Shown in pieces: positions 1-8,599 of a stretch of DNA of 64,000 nt. How positions within the stretch are numbered: the first letter of the stretch is position 1; every line of letters begins with the position of its first letter. Made by a program: the position numbers and the translations under genes. Source of the DNA: Pseudomonas sp. ADAK13 (GTDB taxonomy: Bacteria; Pseudomonadota; Gammaproteobacteria; Pseudomonadales; Pseudomonadaceae). The notes under the pieces were generated by a model that worked only from the letters and a program-made list of their open reading frames with translations, was not told the origin of the DNA and did not search any database. The stretch is taken from assembly GCF_012935715.1 (NCBI RefSeq), contig NZ_CP052860.1, forward strand, positions 5,952,001 to 6,016,000. Direction: 5' to 3'.

Positions 1-1
1 G

Positions 2-175
2 CTAATCTTTCGGCATTACGCGAGAGCCGCAGGGATACAGCATGTCGCCCATCTCCAGCAAGGCCAGCTCGGTGACACGAATACCAGTGGTGTGAGTAAG
101 CCACAACAGCATCACGTCACGCTCTGGCAGACGGCCAGTCATCTGGTACTGGTAAATCGTTAGATATGTACCTTC
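2..175 (-). pseudogene. Tyrosine recombinase (phage integrase) fragment
   Basis: Read on the minus strand from about 175, the frame encodes a piece of an integrase catalytic domain, with MTGRLPERDVMLLWLTHTTG followed by IRVTELALLEMGD. This is the region around the first catalytic arginine (G-I-R-V-T-E-L). The frame meets a TAG at 4..2, so the product would stop there, long before the HxxR and Tyr motifs. It is therefore a relic or a frameshifted copy, although the rest lies outside the window. It may mark an old island border. Identification by motif is fairly safe; the exact family is not. Confidence 0.55.
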
Positions 176-629
176 TTAGAAACAAGCCCTTAGAAGCTCG
201 TAGGCATTGCTTGAGAGATGGTCGATGACTTCTCTATCAAAGCAGGCAAAGGAGTTGGATTTCTGATCAGCGCAGAAAGCTGTAGATAGAGCTCGTGTGG
301 GCGGCTGAGGAGTTGATTATCGCTGGTCAATCCTTTTCGGTCTGCTATGGGACTCTATGGAGAGTATCGTCCTGTTCACAATTCTTCAGTTGTCTCCATC
401 CATGCCCATTCTCAATGTTCAGATTTTCTCGTGTGAGATAGACGCTGGTACCAGCAGTGCATAAGATCTGTCGCAACAACATTCTCATTGCTGCTTGAAA
501 CCCAATCCCAACACAACAAAAAATTTGGATAGATAAATGGATATTTCGATTGGAACCGTTCTAAGCGCTTCGTCTACGCGATATGGCGATAAAACCACCC
601 AGGTTGCCAACGGGCGCAACTATTCGTGC
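176..629. other. Intergenic stretch without a recognised gene
   Basis: No convincing coding frame is visible between the integrase relic and the asparaginase gene. A frame open from 537 would extend the asparaginase by 31 residues, but those residues are polar and precede a classical signal peptide, so I treat this stretch as leader DNA. No clear promoter or terminator was found. Confidence 0.4.
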
Positions 630-1682
630 ATGAGGACATTGAGAAAAACGCTTGTAACTTTGGCGATGTGCCTCGCGGCGATGGATGCATCAGCCCAGGC
701 ACAACCTGTGGTGCAATTCATCGCCACGGGCGGGACGATAGCCATGAAGATCGACCCGGTGACCAAAGGTGTCGTCCCCGCGATTTCGGGAGATGACCTG
801 ATGCAGACGGTGCCAGATGCCGGCAAATACGCGATCGTCGAAGTCAACAACTTCTCGAACATGTCGGCCAACTATGTCGAAGCGAAGTGGTGGACACGTC
901 TCACTAAGGCCGTTGATGATGCGCTCGCGCGTCCCGAGGTCGCCGGCGTTGTCATCGCGCACGGCACCGATACGATGGAAGAAACGGCTTACTGGCTGGA
1001 CCTAACCGTCAAGTCCGACAAGCCGGTGATCCTGATCGGTGCGCAGCGTAATGCATCCTCGCCCGATTTCGATGGTCCGCGAAACCTGCTCAATGCCATC
1101 CGCATAGCTACCACGGCGCAAGCCCGCGGCAAGGGCGTAATGTTAGCGATGAACAACCAGATCAATGCGGCGCGCAGCGTCACCAAGACTCACACAGGAG
1201 ATGTCGAGACCTTCAAGTCTGGTGACTTCGGCTTTCTTGGCGAGGTCTGGGAGGACAAGGTCATCTTCACTAACGCACCGCTGCGCCGCCAGCATATCGA
1301 CATCGGTACCGCAGAGATGCCGCGCGTAGAGATTCTAGCCATGTTCGGTGGGGCCGATGGGTCGCTGCTGCGCTATGCTGTCGACCAGGGTGCCAAAGGC
1401 ATCGTGGTGCAAGCTGTTGGCATGGGCAACATGAACGTCTCTATGTTCGAGGCGGTCAAGTACGCCCTTTCGAAGAAGGTACCGGTGGTGGTTGCGACCC
1501 GAGTGCCCAACGGCCGCACGATGCCGGTCTATGGTTTCGTTGGCGGCGGCAAGACCACCTACGAAGCAGGTGCAGTGATGGCCGGCGATCTGAGCCCTCA
1601 AAAGGCGCGCCTGCTTCTCATGCTCTTGTTGCAGAGCGGTATTAGCGGTCAGGCAGAACTTCAAGCCGCATTTGATCGCTAG
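630..1682 (+). CDS. ansB: Periplasmic type II L-asparaginase / glutaminase-asparaginase
   Basis: This enzyme hydrolyses L-asparagine, and often glutamine, to aspartate (or glutamate) and ammonia in the periplasm. The ATG at 630 opens a typical signal peptide (MRTLRKTLVTLAMCLAAMDA, cleavage near A-Q-A). The family's two active-site signatures are intact: ATGGTIA at residues 32-38, with Thr36 as expected nucleophile, and HGTDTMEET at 111-119. At 350 residues the length is normal. An upstream ATG at 537 is in frame but would bury the signal peptide, and the Shine-Dalgarno sequence before 630 is weak. The gene stands alone, next to a decayed kinase gene. Type II function is well supported; asparagine versus glutamine preference cannot be read. 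Confidence 0.9.
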   Translation: MRTLRKTLVTLAMCLAAMDASAQAQPVVQFIATGGTIAMKIDPVTKGVVPAISGDDLMQTVPDAGKYAIVEVNNFSNMSANYVEAKWWTRLTKAVDDALARPEVAGVVIAHGTDTMEETAYWLDLTVKSDKPVILIGAQRNASSPDFDGPRNLLNAIRIATTAQARGKGVMLAMNNQINAARSVTKTHTGDVETFKSGDFGFLGEVWEDKVIFTNAPLRRQHIDIGTAEMPRVEILAMFGGADGSLLRYAVDQGAKGIVVQAVGMGNMNVSMFEAVKYALSKKVPVVVATRVPNGRTMPVYGFVGGGKTTYEAGAVMAGDLSPQKARLLLMLLLQSGISGQAELQAAFDR

Positions 1683-1814
1683 TACTAGTGCGTAGATTCG
1701 GGGGTGCCGTCGAAGCTTCTCTGTAAGCCACAACGGGAGCCATTTCGAGTTACAGGCTGGTTTCTATGAGCGGCTGCGGTGCAGTAGCGGGGGAGTCGGG
1801 CGAGAACATTTAAG

Positions 1815-2168
1815 ATGTGATCGACTTTCAGACTTCCCGACTCAAGCCCCCGGCTTTCCGCACCTGAGCCGCAACCGCTTCAACGTCTAGCCCCCGGGTA
1901 ACGCCGCCCCGGCGCTGCTCGAAGGCCAGCCTCTGTCTGCCAGTGCTGATGTGTACGCCGTAGCGTGTGTGATCTACGAGCTGGCGGGGGGCAAACAGCC
2001 GTTTCGCAGCTTGTCCTCGGGTCAGCCACGCAATGAGTTTCTGGAGTGTTACCGGCACCTGAGGATTTACCGAAGCACTGTTGATCAGCTTTGCGAGCCG
2101 CGCTGGCGTTCGACGTGGCAGACCGAGCGATGAGTTCCAAGCAATTACGTGACGCATTTGCCTTCACT
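1815..2168 (+). pseudogene. Decayed Ser/Thr protein kinase (C-lobe remnant)
   Basis: Three frames carry consecutive pieces of one bacterial Ser/Thr kinase. The first is VIDF near 1819, the DFG region with Gly lost. In the next, GFPHLSRNRFNV is interrupted by TAG at 1888-1890 and continues as LLEGQPLSASADVYAVACVI and YELAGGKQPFRSLSS, the APE and D-x-W/Y-x-x-G region. In a third frame, from about 2090, comes ALRAALAFDVADRAMSSKQL, the usual end of such kinases. One in-frame stop and at least two frameshifts make it non-functional. The N-lobe is absent. Kinase identity is a reading of motif order, not of an alignment. Confidence 0.6.
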
Positions 2169-2508
2169 TCATCCAGGCTTCAACGTTTGAGGCATTGGCG
2201 TAAAGGGTGATCACAGAACAGGGGCCGAACGATGTGAACCCTTTTAACGAAACGCACTTCAGCCTTCCCAAGGCGACTTCGCAGTGTATCTGCATGTGCG
2301 GTCGTTCGTTGGTACTGAAGGCGACAATTAAAGGCGGATGCTCGTTATTAGCCACTACGCCACCTGACCAGTCCGTACCTAGATACCATCCTGTCGTGAT
2401 TCCGTCGATAACTTCAGGTGCGTTACCCATGAATTTGCATCGGTGTGCACAGGTCCCTGGACGCTGGCCGATGCACTCCAGGAACTTCGAAATCTCGATT
2501 CGCTGCAC
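2164..2508 (-). CDS. Unrecognised open frame, possibly a relic
   Basis: A 114-codon minus-strand frame with plausible composition (five Cys, segment TGWYLGTDWSGGVVANNEHP). An equally long frame exists on the other strand (2207..2542), so coding is uncertain. I recognise no family. It lies between two broken genes, the kinase and the LysR stump, so a fragment of a larger lost gene is a reasonable alternative. No strong ribosome binding site was seen. Confidence 0.2.
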   Translation of the reverse strand: MQRIEISKFLECIGQRPGTCAHRCKFMGNAPEVIDGITTGWYLGTDWSGGVVANNEHPPLIVAFSTNERPHMQIHCEVALGRLKCVSLKGFTSFGPCSVITLYANASNVEAWMK

Positions 2509-2563
2509 ATACGTTGAGAACAGGGGGCGCTCAGCGCGATGAATTCAGCGTCCCCTGGATTGT

Positions 2564-2899
2564 TTAGGAAGGGGGGCTCGTTGTTGAGTGAATCGTCTGC
2601 ACCACTTGCTGGAGAGACTTCAGCATGGGCTGGACACACTCCAATAACATTGCTCCCGCCTCGGTGAGTTTCACTTCTGCGCAGCTTCGTTCAAAGAGTT
2701 CAAGCCCCAGGCTGTTCTCCAGATTCCTTACTTGCTTGCTCACCGCACTTTGCGTAACAGACAACACCTGGCTCGCCTTGGTGAAGCTTTTCTGGTGCGC
2801 CACCGCCTCAAAAAACCACAATGTGTGGAGTGGTACGAATGGTTGGTTTTTCAATGAAATGTCCTTGTTTGCTGCAGTAAAAAACGACGCCCCTTGCAC
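2564..2899 (-). pseudogene. LysR-family regulator truncated after the HTH domain
   Basis: The 111-residue product contains a full LysR winged-helix N-terminus of the GcvA/AmpR type (PLHTLWFFEAVAHQKSFTKA followed by SQVLSVTQSAVSKQVRNLEN). It stops about 45 residues later at IHSTTSPPS, whereas family members have about 300 residues and a C-terminal effector domain. The effector domain is absent, so inducer sensing must be lost. It may still bind DNA as a short HTH protein, but a deletion product is more likely. It starts 3 bp after the MFS stop codon on the same strand and could be co-transcribed with the amidase operon, whose original regulator it may have been. Confidence 0.7.
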
Positions 2900-2902
2900 G
2901 TG

Positions 2903-4228
2903 CTACTTGCTGACTTTTACCCCTTTGAATAACAACAGCAGTAACACCCCTGCCAGCAACTCGAAACCTGCGACCAAATACAGTCCTGCGGACAAGCTAC
3001 CGGTCAGGGTTTTCAGCCAGCCAATCATGTAGGGCGCCACGAACCCTGCCAGGTTGCCGATACAGTTGATCAAGGCAATGCCTCCGGCGGCCGCAGTACC
3101 GGCCAAAAAGGCCCCTGGAATCGACCAGAACACCGGGAACGCTGCGAGGATGCCCATGGCCGCAATGGTCAGGGCGATCAATGCCAGAACGGCGTTGCCG
3201 ATAAACAACCCGGTCCCAATCAGCCCGAGCCCGGCGAGCAGCGCGGCCATGGCGCAATGCACGCGGCGCTCAGAGGTTTTGTCGGAGTGAAAGCCGTTCC
3301 ACAGCATCGCCGCAGTGCCCAATATGAACGGTATCGAGGAGAGCAGGCCGATACGCATGGTGTCGTCCACCCCCAGCGCCTTGATGACGGACGGGGTCCA
3401 GAACGCAATGGTCGCGTTGCCGCTGACCAGGCAGAAATACACCAGGGCACACAACCACAGTTTGGGGTAACGAATCAGCGAACGCAGGTCGCTGTGTTTG
3501 CCAGGTGCCTGGTCTTCGCGGGCGATCGTGTCGCTGACCATCTTGCGTTGTGCCGGGCTCAGCCACTTGGCATTGATGGGTTTTTCCGGCAGGTAGCGCA
3601 GTACCAGGAAACCAGCGATCACCGAGGGAATGCCTTCGAGAATGAAGAGCCATTGCCAGTTGGCCAGGCTGCCGACCCCCACCATGTGGCTCATGATGAA
3701 CCCGGCTAGTGGGCCGCCGACCACGCCTGCGATGGCGAAAGAGGTCATGAACATGCCGTTGATCTTTGCGCGTTGCGCCGCCGGGAACCAGTAGGTCAGG
3801 TACAGCACCACACCCGGGAAGAAGCCCACCTCAAACGCACCGAGCAGAAACCGCAACACGTAGAACGACCAGGCACTTTCGACATAGGCCATGGCGATGG
3901 ACGTCAGGCCCCACATAATTGTGATGCGGGCCAGTGTGCGCCGCGCGCCGATTTTTTCCAGCAGCAGGTTGCTGGGCACTTCGAAGAAGAAGTAACCAAT
4001 GAAGAAAATCCCGGCGCCCAGGCCGTAGACGGCCTCGCTGAAACCCAGGTCCTGCAACATCGCCAGTTTGGCGAAGCCGACGTTGACCCGGTCGATCCAG
4101 GCCAGTACGAAGAGGAATACCAGGAACGGGAGCAACCGCCAGGCGATCTTGCGATACACAACCGCCACTTCGTCGGACATCGGCGAGTGGTCCAGTTCCA
4201 GCGATGAAGTTGCGTTACTTGGGTTCAT
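2903..4228 (-). CDS. MFS transporter, anion:cation symporter (ACS) type
   Basis: A 441-residue major facilitator with about 12 hydrophobic segments. The first helix, LLPFLVFLFVLAWIDRVNVG, carries the D-R-x-N-V-G signature of the ACS family, proton-driven importers of organic anions such as phthalate, hydroxyphenylacetate, glucarate or pantothenate. I chose the ATG at 4228 because the longer frame adds 22 residues rich in Arg and Asn before a normal cytoplasmic N-terminus. It lies 150 bp downstream of the amidase gene on the same strand, so it probably imports that enzyme's substrate. The substrate itself cannot be named. Confidence 0.85.
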   Translation of the reverse strand: MNPSNATSSLELDHSPMSDEVAVVYRKIAWRLLPFLVFLFVLAWIDRVNVGFAKLAMLQDLGFSEAVYGLGAGIFFIGYFFFEVPSNLLLEKIGARRTLARITIMWGLTSIAMAYVESAWSFYVLRFLLGAFEVGFFPGVVLYLTYWFPAAQRAKINGMFMTSFAIAGVVGGPLAGFIMSHMVGVGSLANWQWLFILEGIPSVIAGFLVLRYLPEKPINAKWLSPAQRKMVSDTIAREDQAPGKHSDLRSLIRYPKLWLCALVYFCLVSGNATIAFWTPSVIKALGVDDTMRIGLLSSIPFILGTAAMLWNGFHSDKTSERRVHCAMAALLAGLGLIGTGLFIGNAVLALIALTIAAMGILAAFPVFWSIPGAFLAGTAAAGGIALINCIGNLAGFVAPYMIGWLKTLTGSLSAGLYLVAGFELLAGVLLLLLFKGVKVSK

Positions 4229-4378
4229 AAGTTGTCTCGTCAATTCGTTGCGCATGGAGTACGCAAGCCGATTGGCAGGCGAGTGCGGCCGCACGGGCGG
4301 CCGCCGTGGAATTTTTGCTGTGAGTCAATAAGTGAACCAAGGGCAGGTCGCGCCCGCCGTTGGCTCAACGGCAGTGCG

Positions 4379-5719
4379 TTACGTGCTCTGGCGTAACAGC
4401 GCCTCGATCGAACGAGACACTTGCAGCACCCGTGCGTCCTGGCCGTGCAGGCCGGCAATCGACAAGCCTACGGGCAGTTCGTCGCCACGCTGGCAAGGCA
4501 GGCTCATGGCGCAGCCGTCCAGAAAATTGAGCACGCTGGTATTGCGCAATACCAGGCCGTTGGTGGCAAAAAAAGCCGCGTCATCCGCCAGGTCGGCAAG
4601 CGTTGGCGGCACCACTGCGACACTCGGCAGCAACCACGCATCGGCGTCGCCCAGGCGTTCACGCGCCACGCTGATCAGGCGTTGACGTTCGTCCTGGATG
4701 TCCAGGTAATCGGCTGCACTGATGGCCGCGCCACGGCGTATGCGTTGTGCAACGCGTGGGTCATAAGCCTCGCTGCGGTCGCCTTCGAGCCACTGGCGAT
4801 GGCCCTGCCAGGCTTCGGCCGCCGTGAGCCCGCCTGCAGCATTGATGCGTGGCAGTTCATGCAGCTCCGGGAAGTCGAACCAGCGGATATGTGCACCTGC
4901 CTTGGCGAGCAGGTCCAGGCTGCGCTCGAACGCTGCCGCCACGGTGGCATCCAGTTGGTCGAGCACCACGTCGCGGGTGACCGCCAGACGCAACCCGGCC
5001 AGCGGCACGGCACGGGTATCCAGCGATTGGCCGCTGAGTATCTGGTCCAGCAGGATGCAGTCGGCGACGCTGTTTGACAGTGCGCCGACCGAGTCCAGGC
5101 TGGCGGCCAAAGGGAAGGTGCCGGACATCGGCACACGGCTGGCGCTGGGCTTGAAACCAGTGAGGTTGCAGAAGGCCGCGGGGATGCGGATCGAGCCACC
5201 GGTGTCGGTGCCCAAGCCTGCCACCGCCATGCCCAGTGCCACGCTCACGGCGGCGCCGGAGCTGGAACCCCCGGCGATGCGCCCGTCTGCACACGGCGTG
5301 AGCGGCGTGCCGTAGTGGGGGTTCCACCCCAGGCCGGAAAAGGCAAACTCGCTCATGTTGGTGCGGCCGAGCAAGATCGCGCCGGCCGCCCTCAGGCGCT
5401 CGACGACCACCGCATCGTTGCGGGCGGGCTGTGCATCGGCGAGTAACCGCGAGCCGGCTGCTGTGACTTGCCCGGCCACGTCGAACAAGTCTTTGATCGA
5501 TACGGGCAGCCCGGCCAGCGCCGACGGCACATAGCCGGATGCACGCGCCAGGTCGCTGGTCCGTGCAGCGTTCAAGGCGCTGCCGGCGTCGACGCTGATA
5601 TAGGCCGTGCCGCCCGCTGTGCGATGCGCTTCAATACGGTTCAATGCCTCGGTCACCAGTGCCTCACTGGTGGTGCGACCCTCGGCAAGCTTCTGCGCGA
5701 ATTCTGCAATCGTGGTCAT
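4379..5719 (-). CDS. Amidase signature family hydrolase (GatA-like)
   Basis: A 446-residue hydrolase of C-N bonds in amides. The Ser-cisSer-Lys triad is visible: Lys76 in PVSIKDLF, the Ser cluster in GGSSSGAA at 150-157, and Ser176 in GTDTGGSIRIPA. The start at 5719 gives the standard N-terminus MTTIAEFAQKLAEG, 7 bp after the stop of the DUF2848 gene. With no gatB or gatC nearby it should be a catabolic amidase rather than the tRNA amidotransferase subunit. Its company (GntR regulator, DUF2848, MFS) suggests uptake and hydrolysis of an amide or urea-type compound, by inference. AtzF/allophanate hydrolase and mandelamide hydrolase belong to the same family, so specificity is open. Confidence 0.88.
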   Translation of the reverse strand: MTTIAEFAQKLAEGRTTSEALVTEALNRIEAHRTAGGTAYISVDAGSALNAARTSDLARASGYVPSALAGLPVSIKDLFDVAGQVTAAGSRLLADAQPARNDAVVVERLRAAGAILLGRTNMSEFAFSGLGWNPHYGTPLTPCADGRIAGGSSSGAAVSVALGMAVAGLGTDTGGSIRIPAAFCNLTGFKPSASRVPMSGTFPLAASLDSVGALSNSVADCILLDQILSGQSLDTRAVPLAGLRLAVTRDVVLDQLDATVAAAFERSLDLLAKAGAHIRWFDFPELHELPRINAAGGLTAAEAWQGHRQWLEGDRSEAYDPRVAQRIRRGAAISAADYLDIQDERQRLISVARERLGDADAWLLPSVAVVPPTLADLADDAAFFATNGLVLRNTSVLNFLDGCAMSLPCQRGDELPVGLSIAGLHGQDARVLQVSRSIEALLRQST

Positions 5720-5726
5720 CGTGGGT

Positions 5727-6404
5727 TTACTCAGCGACAGGCAGCGACTCGACACCGTACTGGTGGCGCAGGCTGCGGTTGAGGATGGGGTCGAACAGTT
5801 CCATTTCAAAGGCTTCGCCGTAACCCAGCTCGCCGATCACCGATTGCGTGCCGCAGAACATAGCCGTATCGGCGGGCAACGCGGCGTCGTTATTGAGTTT
5901 TGCGAGCAGGGTTGGCGGCGCGAGCAGGTTGGTCACCGGCCCCTCTTGATACAGCGCTCGCACGCCATCACGCACTCGCCAGGTGCGCATCACCAGGTGA
6001 TCCCAGTGTTCCTGTACCTCGGTGTAGCGCCATACCTGCTGGGCGATGGGTTTGTCGCACATCTGCTTGGACACGGTCACGTCATAGCTTTCGACCTTGC
6101 GGTCGGTGTGGTCCGAGCCCAGGCCGATCAACAGGCCTTGCTCGCTCGGGATCAGTACAAACTCGGTCTCACCGGAGGAGTCCTTGCCCGGCACCTGAAT
6201 AGTCTCGGCGTTGTTCAACAGGCTGGCAGACACACGATAGAAGCACGGTACCTGGGTAGGCCGGCGTACGCCCAGCGCTTCCAGTTCGGCAATGTGGTGT
6301 TCGACCGCTTCGCTGTTACGTCCCGCCCAGCCAGCGATGATCAGGTGTTTGATGCTGGCCTGGTGTTCGCCTTGGCCGACGACGTGGAAAGTCATTTGAG
6401 TCAT
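5727..6404 (-). CDS. DUF2848 family protein
   Basis: A 225-residue protein of the DUF2848 type, recalled from segments such as IIAGWAGRNSEAVEHHIAEL, VPCFYRVS and GLGSDHTDRKVE. DUF2848 proteins have no established biochemical role but recur beside amidases and GntR/FCD regulators, which fits a role in the same catabolic step. Fold similarity to fumarylacetoacetate-hydrolase-like proteins is possible but not demonstrated here. The start at 6404 is preceded by GAGAAG at suitable distance, and the longer frame upstream runs into the end of the regulator gene. It is second in the operon, 22 bp after the GntR gene. No signal peptide or membrane segment. Confidence 0.75.
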   Translation of the reverse strand: MTQMTFHVVGQGEHQASIKHLIIAGWAGRNSEAVEHHIAELEALGVRRPTQVPCFYRVSASLLNNAETIQVPGKDSSGETEFVLIPSEQGLLIGLGSDHTDRKVESYDVTVSKQMCDKPIAQQVWRYTEVQEHWDHLVMRTWRVRDGVRALYQEGPVTNLLAPPTLLAKLNNDAALPADTAMFCGTQSVIGELGYGEAFEMELFDPILNRSLRHQYGVESLPVAE

Positions 6405-6426
6405 GAAAGCTTCTCGTAGTGAGTGA

Positions 6427-7116
6427 TCAAAGCGTGCGCATGATTGCGCGGCGGAAATCGTCAATGTGGTGATGGATCGCGGCAATGGCGGCGGTGCCGT
6501 CGCGCTGTTCCACCGCTTCAAGGATTTGCAGGTGTTCGTGGTAGATGCGTTCGCTGTGGTGGTTTTCCGACAAGGTCAGGTACCAGAAGCGAGCCTGTTT
6601 TTCGTGCAGGTTGCGCAGCAACTCGGCCAGCACGCGGTTGTGGGCGGCGGCCGAAATCGACATGTGAAACTCCAGGTCAAGCGACATCAGCCCGGCTACG
6701 TCGTGCTTGGCTAAAAGGGCAGGGGTGCGCTCCAGAATGTCGCGCATGGCCTGGATGTCAGTGGCCTTGGCGCGCTCAACTGCGAGCTTGACGCACAGCT
6801 GTTCGTTGCTGACGCGCACTTCGATCATGTCGAGTACATCGTTAAGCGATAGGGCCGTCACCATCACGCCCTTGCGCGGCATGATTGTGACCATACCTTC
6901 CACTTCCAGGCGGTGCAGCGCTTGATGGATGGGGGTTCGGCCGATGCCCAGTGCAGCGGTCAACTGTGCCTCGTTGATCGCATCGCCAGGGCGAAACTCG
7001 CAGTTGATGATCCGCTGTTTGATTTGTGCATAGGCCAGCTCACGCAGTTGCGCTGCGCTTTTTGTGGGAGCCGTTGCGGGTGGGTGACGGCTTATAAAAT
7101 CGGTCGGTTCAAACAT
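6427..7116 (-). CDS. GntR-family regulator, FCD (FadR-type) subclass
   Basis: A 229-residue regulator. The N-terminal winged helix covers about residues 24-90 (AYAQIKQRIINCEFRPGDAI, then LGIGRTPIHQALHRLEVEGM). The all-helical FCD effector domain follows, with metal-binding type histidines (LDLEFHMSISAAAHN and a distal HHHIDD). FCD members usually repress catabolic operons and release DNA on binding an organic acid. It is the first gene of the operon with DUF2848, amidase and MFS. A perfect 34-bp palindrome overlaps its ribosome binding site (AGGAGAG) and leader, so autorepression of the whole operon is the simplest model. The inducer is unknown. Confidence 0.88.
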   Translation of the reverse strand: MFEPTDFISRHPPATAPTKSAAQLRELAYAQIKQRIINCEFRPGDAINEAQLTAALGIGRTPIHQALHRLEVEGMVTIMPRKGVMVTALSLNDVLDMIEVRVSNEQLCVKLAVERAKATDIQAMRDILERTPALLAKHDVAGLMSLDLEFHMSISAAAHNRVLAELLRNLHEKQARFWYLTLSENHHSERIYHEHLQILEAVEQRDGTAAIAAIHHHIDDFRRAIMRTL

Positions 7117-7124
7117 GCTCTCTC

Positions 7125-7158
7125 CTGAAAATCATCTGATATATCAGATGATTTTCAG
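7125..7158. promoter_or_regulatory. Perfect 34-bp palindrome, probable GntR operator
   Basis: Two 17-base arms match without a mismatch or spacer; the core is CTGATATATCAG. The site begins 9 bp upstream of the GntR start codon and overlaps its Shine-Dalgarno sequence, the classical place for autorepression. A perfect match of this length by chance is very unlikely. Confidence 0.75.
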
Positions 7159-7536
7159 AACAAAGCAAAGCCTGTGCCAGTTTTTGGCGGGCGGCCTGGA
7201 GCATGATCTATGAGGGCTTGGCGAAATCACAAGGGCGGTGGAGGGCAGGGCCGGCTGTGTTACTTGTTACTTATCTGCCCGACTTCGGGCGCGTGTGCTC
7301 GATGTTTGTGCGGGCTAGATATCAACTTAAAGGTGGCTAGAGAGCAGGGTCGTTAGCCGATAGCTCCACTAGCGGAATCGTGATGCCCGCTTCCGGCTCA
7401 GAGTGTGTAAATACGCGCTTATGCACTGTCGTGCGCGTAGCTGAGTAATTGCTCGCGACAAGTCCTGTGGTCATCACTTGGTCCTAGGAGCCCCTAGCGT
7501 CGCTTCTACCTTGCTGGGTGACCAAAAAAGACATCT
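7159..7536. other. Intergenic stretch, operon promoter and transposon debris
   Basis: No gene is supported. The side near 7160 should contain the promoter of the GntR operon. The remainder joins the transposase stub at 7537 and looks like insertion debris. Confidence 0.35.
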
Positions 7537-7640
7537 TTAGGCCGACAGCGCCTTCATTAAGCCGTTGGTACCGAGAGTTTTCTTGACCCGCTTCAGGTTG
7601 TAGGCGAGGACGTTCAAGCTCATCTCTGTGAATCGCCCCG
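7537..7640 (-). pseudogene. C-terminal stub of a DDE transposase (IS5/IS1182-like)
   Basis: The minus strand encodes EMSLNVLAYNLKRVKKTLGT, then NGLMKALSA and TAA at 7539..7537. This is the usual last segment of IS1182/IS5-type transposases (T-E-M-S-L-N-V-L-A-Y-N-L-K-R). Upstream the frame closes at a TAG within about 10 codons, so only some 35 residues survive. It marks an old insertion between the GntR operon and the AraC gene. Confidence 0.7.
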
Positions 7641-7710
7641 GATTTTCTAGACACCTTGCAAGCTGATTGCGTAACGTTTTTCAAACTCTACTGGTGACAA
7701 CTGATTTCGC

Positions 7711-8565
7711 TTATCTTCTAGGTGAGAAACCAAAACGACTTTTAAAACGCATTGAAAACCTGGAAATCGCTCGATAGCCGCAAGCGTCGGCTATTTGAGA
7801 AATACTAAAATGCGTCGTTTGTAAGAGCATCATTGCATGATGCATTCTCACTTCAATCAGCATCGCACTGAAGCTGATGCCTTCGGTTGCGAGACGTCGC
7901 CTTAAGGTAGCTTCACTGACGGCTAGCTCGCGACTAACTTGTGCCGCCGTCCAGTGTTTTTCCGGTGCCTTGGTTAGTAACTGAGTCAACTGCTCAGGCA
8001 GACCAGGAGTTGAAGGACGAATAAATACAATGCCCCGCTCTTGCAGCGCCAACAGAAGCCCCAGTAACCGGGTTGTCTGTTGCGACTCTGAAACGGTCGG
8101 CGAGCTGATTCCTCGAATGCAAAATTGCAGCGCATCATTCAAATCATCGTCCAGTTCAGTCGTCTTGCATTCATCGACCGTGGGTGCGGCCATGACGTTG
8201 TGGCCATAGCGTTGGTGAAACTCAGTGATGAGGCCGGGGGCGAACGTCAAAAAAAGAGAGCTAAACGCCGAACTGTTTTTGTCGGGTGTTTTTTGAATAT
8301 TCATGATTGAGTTTTTTGCCACGACCATCAGCGTGTGAGAGTCAGCCAACTCCCAAGTCCTTTCACCTCTCGCCAGTGTTAAGTGGCCCGATGTCACAAC
8401 CAGCAGCGTTGCCTCAAAAAAACGGAAGTCAGTAGCATGCTGAGGCCACATCAGGTGCGGCGTGGCCACCATACAAAGCGCTTGAGCTTTCAGGGATGCA
8501 CCCGATGGCAGTAGCCAACGGGCGTCGTCCAGTTGCGATGTCGTCACAGGTTTGATTCGCTCCAT
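7711..8565 (-). CDS. AraC-family transcriptional regulator
   Basis: A 284-residue regulator with a divergent N-terminal cupin-like sensor half and a C-terminal double helix-turn-helix. The first helix pair is in WTAAQVSRELAVSEATLRRR and the second in FSISQIADACGYRAISRFSM, ending RFKSRFGFSPRR. It ends a few residues earlier than many relatives, but both helices and the F-G-x-S-P motif are complete. The type resembles GadX/EutR-like regulators. It is transcribed away from the PEBP gene end, with about 34 bp between its start and that stop, so both could be one minus-strand unit. Target genes and ligand are unknown. Confidence 0.85.
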   Translation of the reverse strand: MERIKPVTTSQLDDARWLLPSGASLKAQALCMVATPHLMWPQHATDFRFFEATLLVVTSGHLTLARGERTWELADSHTLMVVAKNSIMNIQKTPDKNSSAFSSLFLTFAPGLITEFHQRYGHNVMAAPTVDECKTTELDDDLNDALQFCIRGISSPTVSESQQTTRLLGLLLALQERGIVFIRPSTPGLPEQLTQLLTKAPEKHWTAAQVSRELAVSEATLRRRLATEGISFSAMLIEVRMHHAMMLLQTTHFSISQIADACGYRAISRFSMRFKSRFGFSPRR

Positions 8566-8599
8566 CGAGAGTGTGTGGTACCTGAAGTTGGCTGCAAAA

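Noticed and set aside
537..629. N-terminal extension of the asparaginase
   Set aside because: The 31 added residues are polar and would mask the signal peptide starting at 630.
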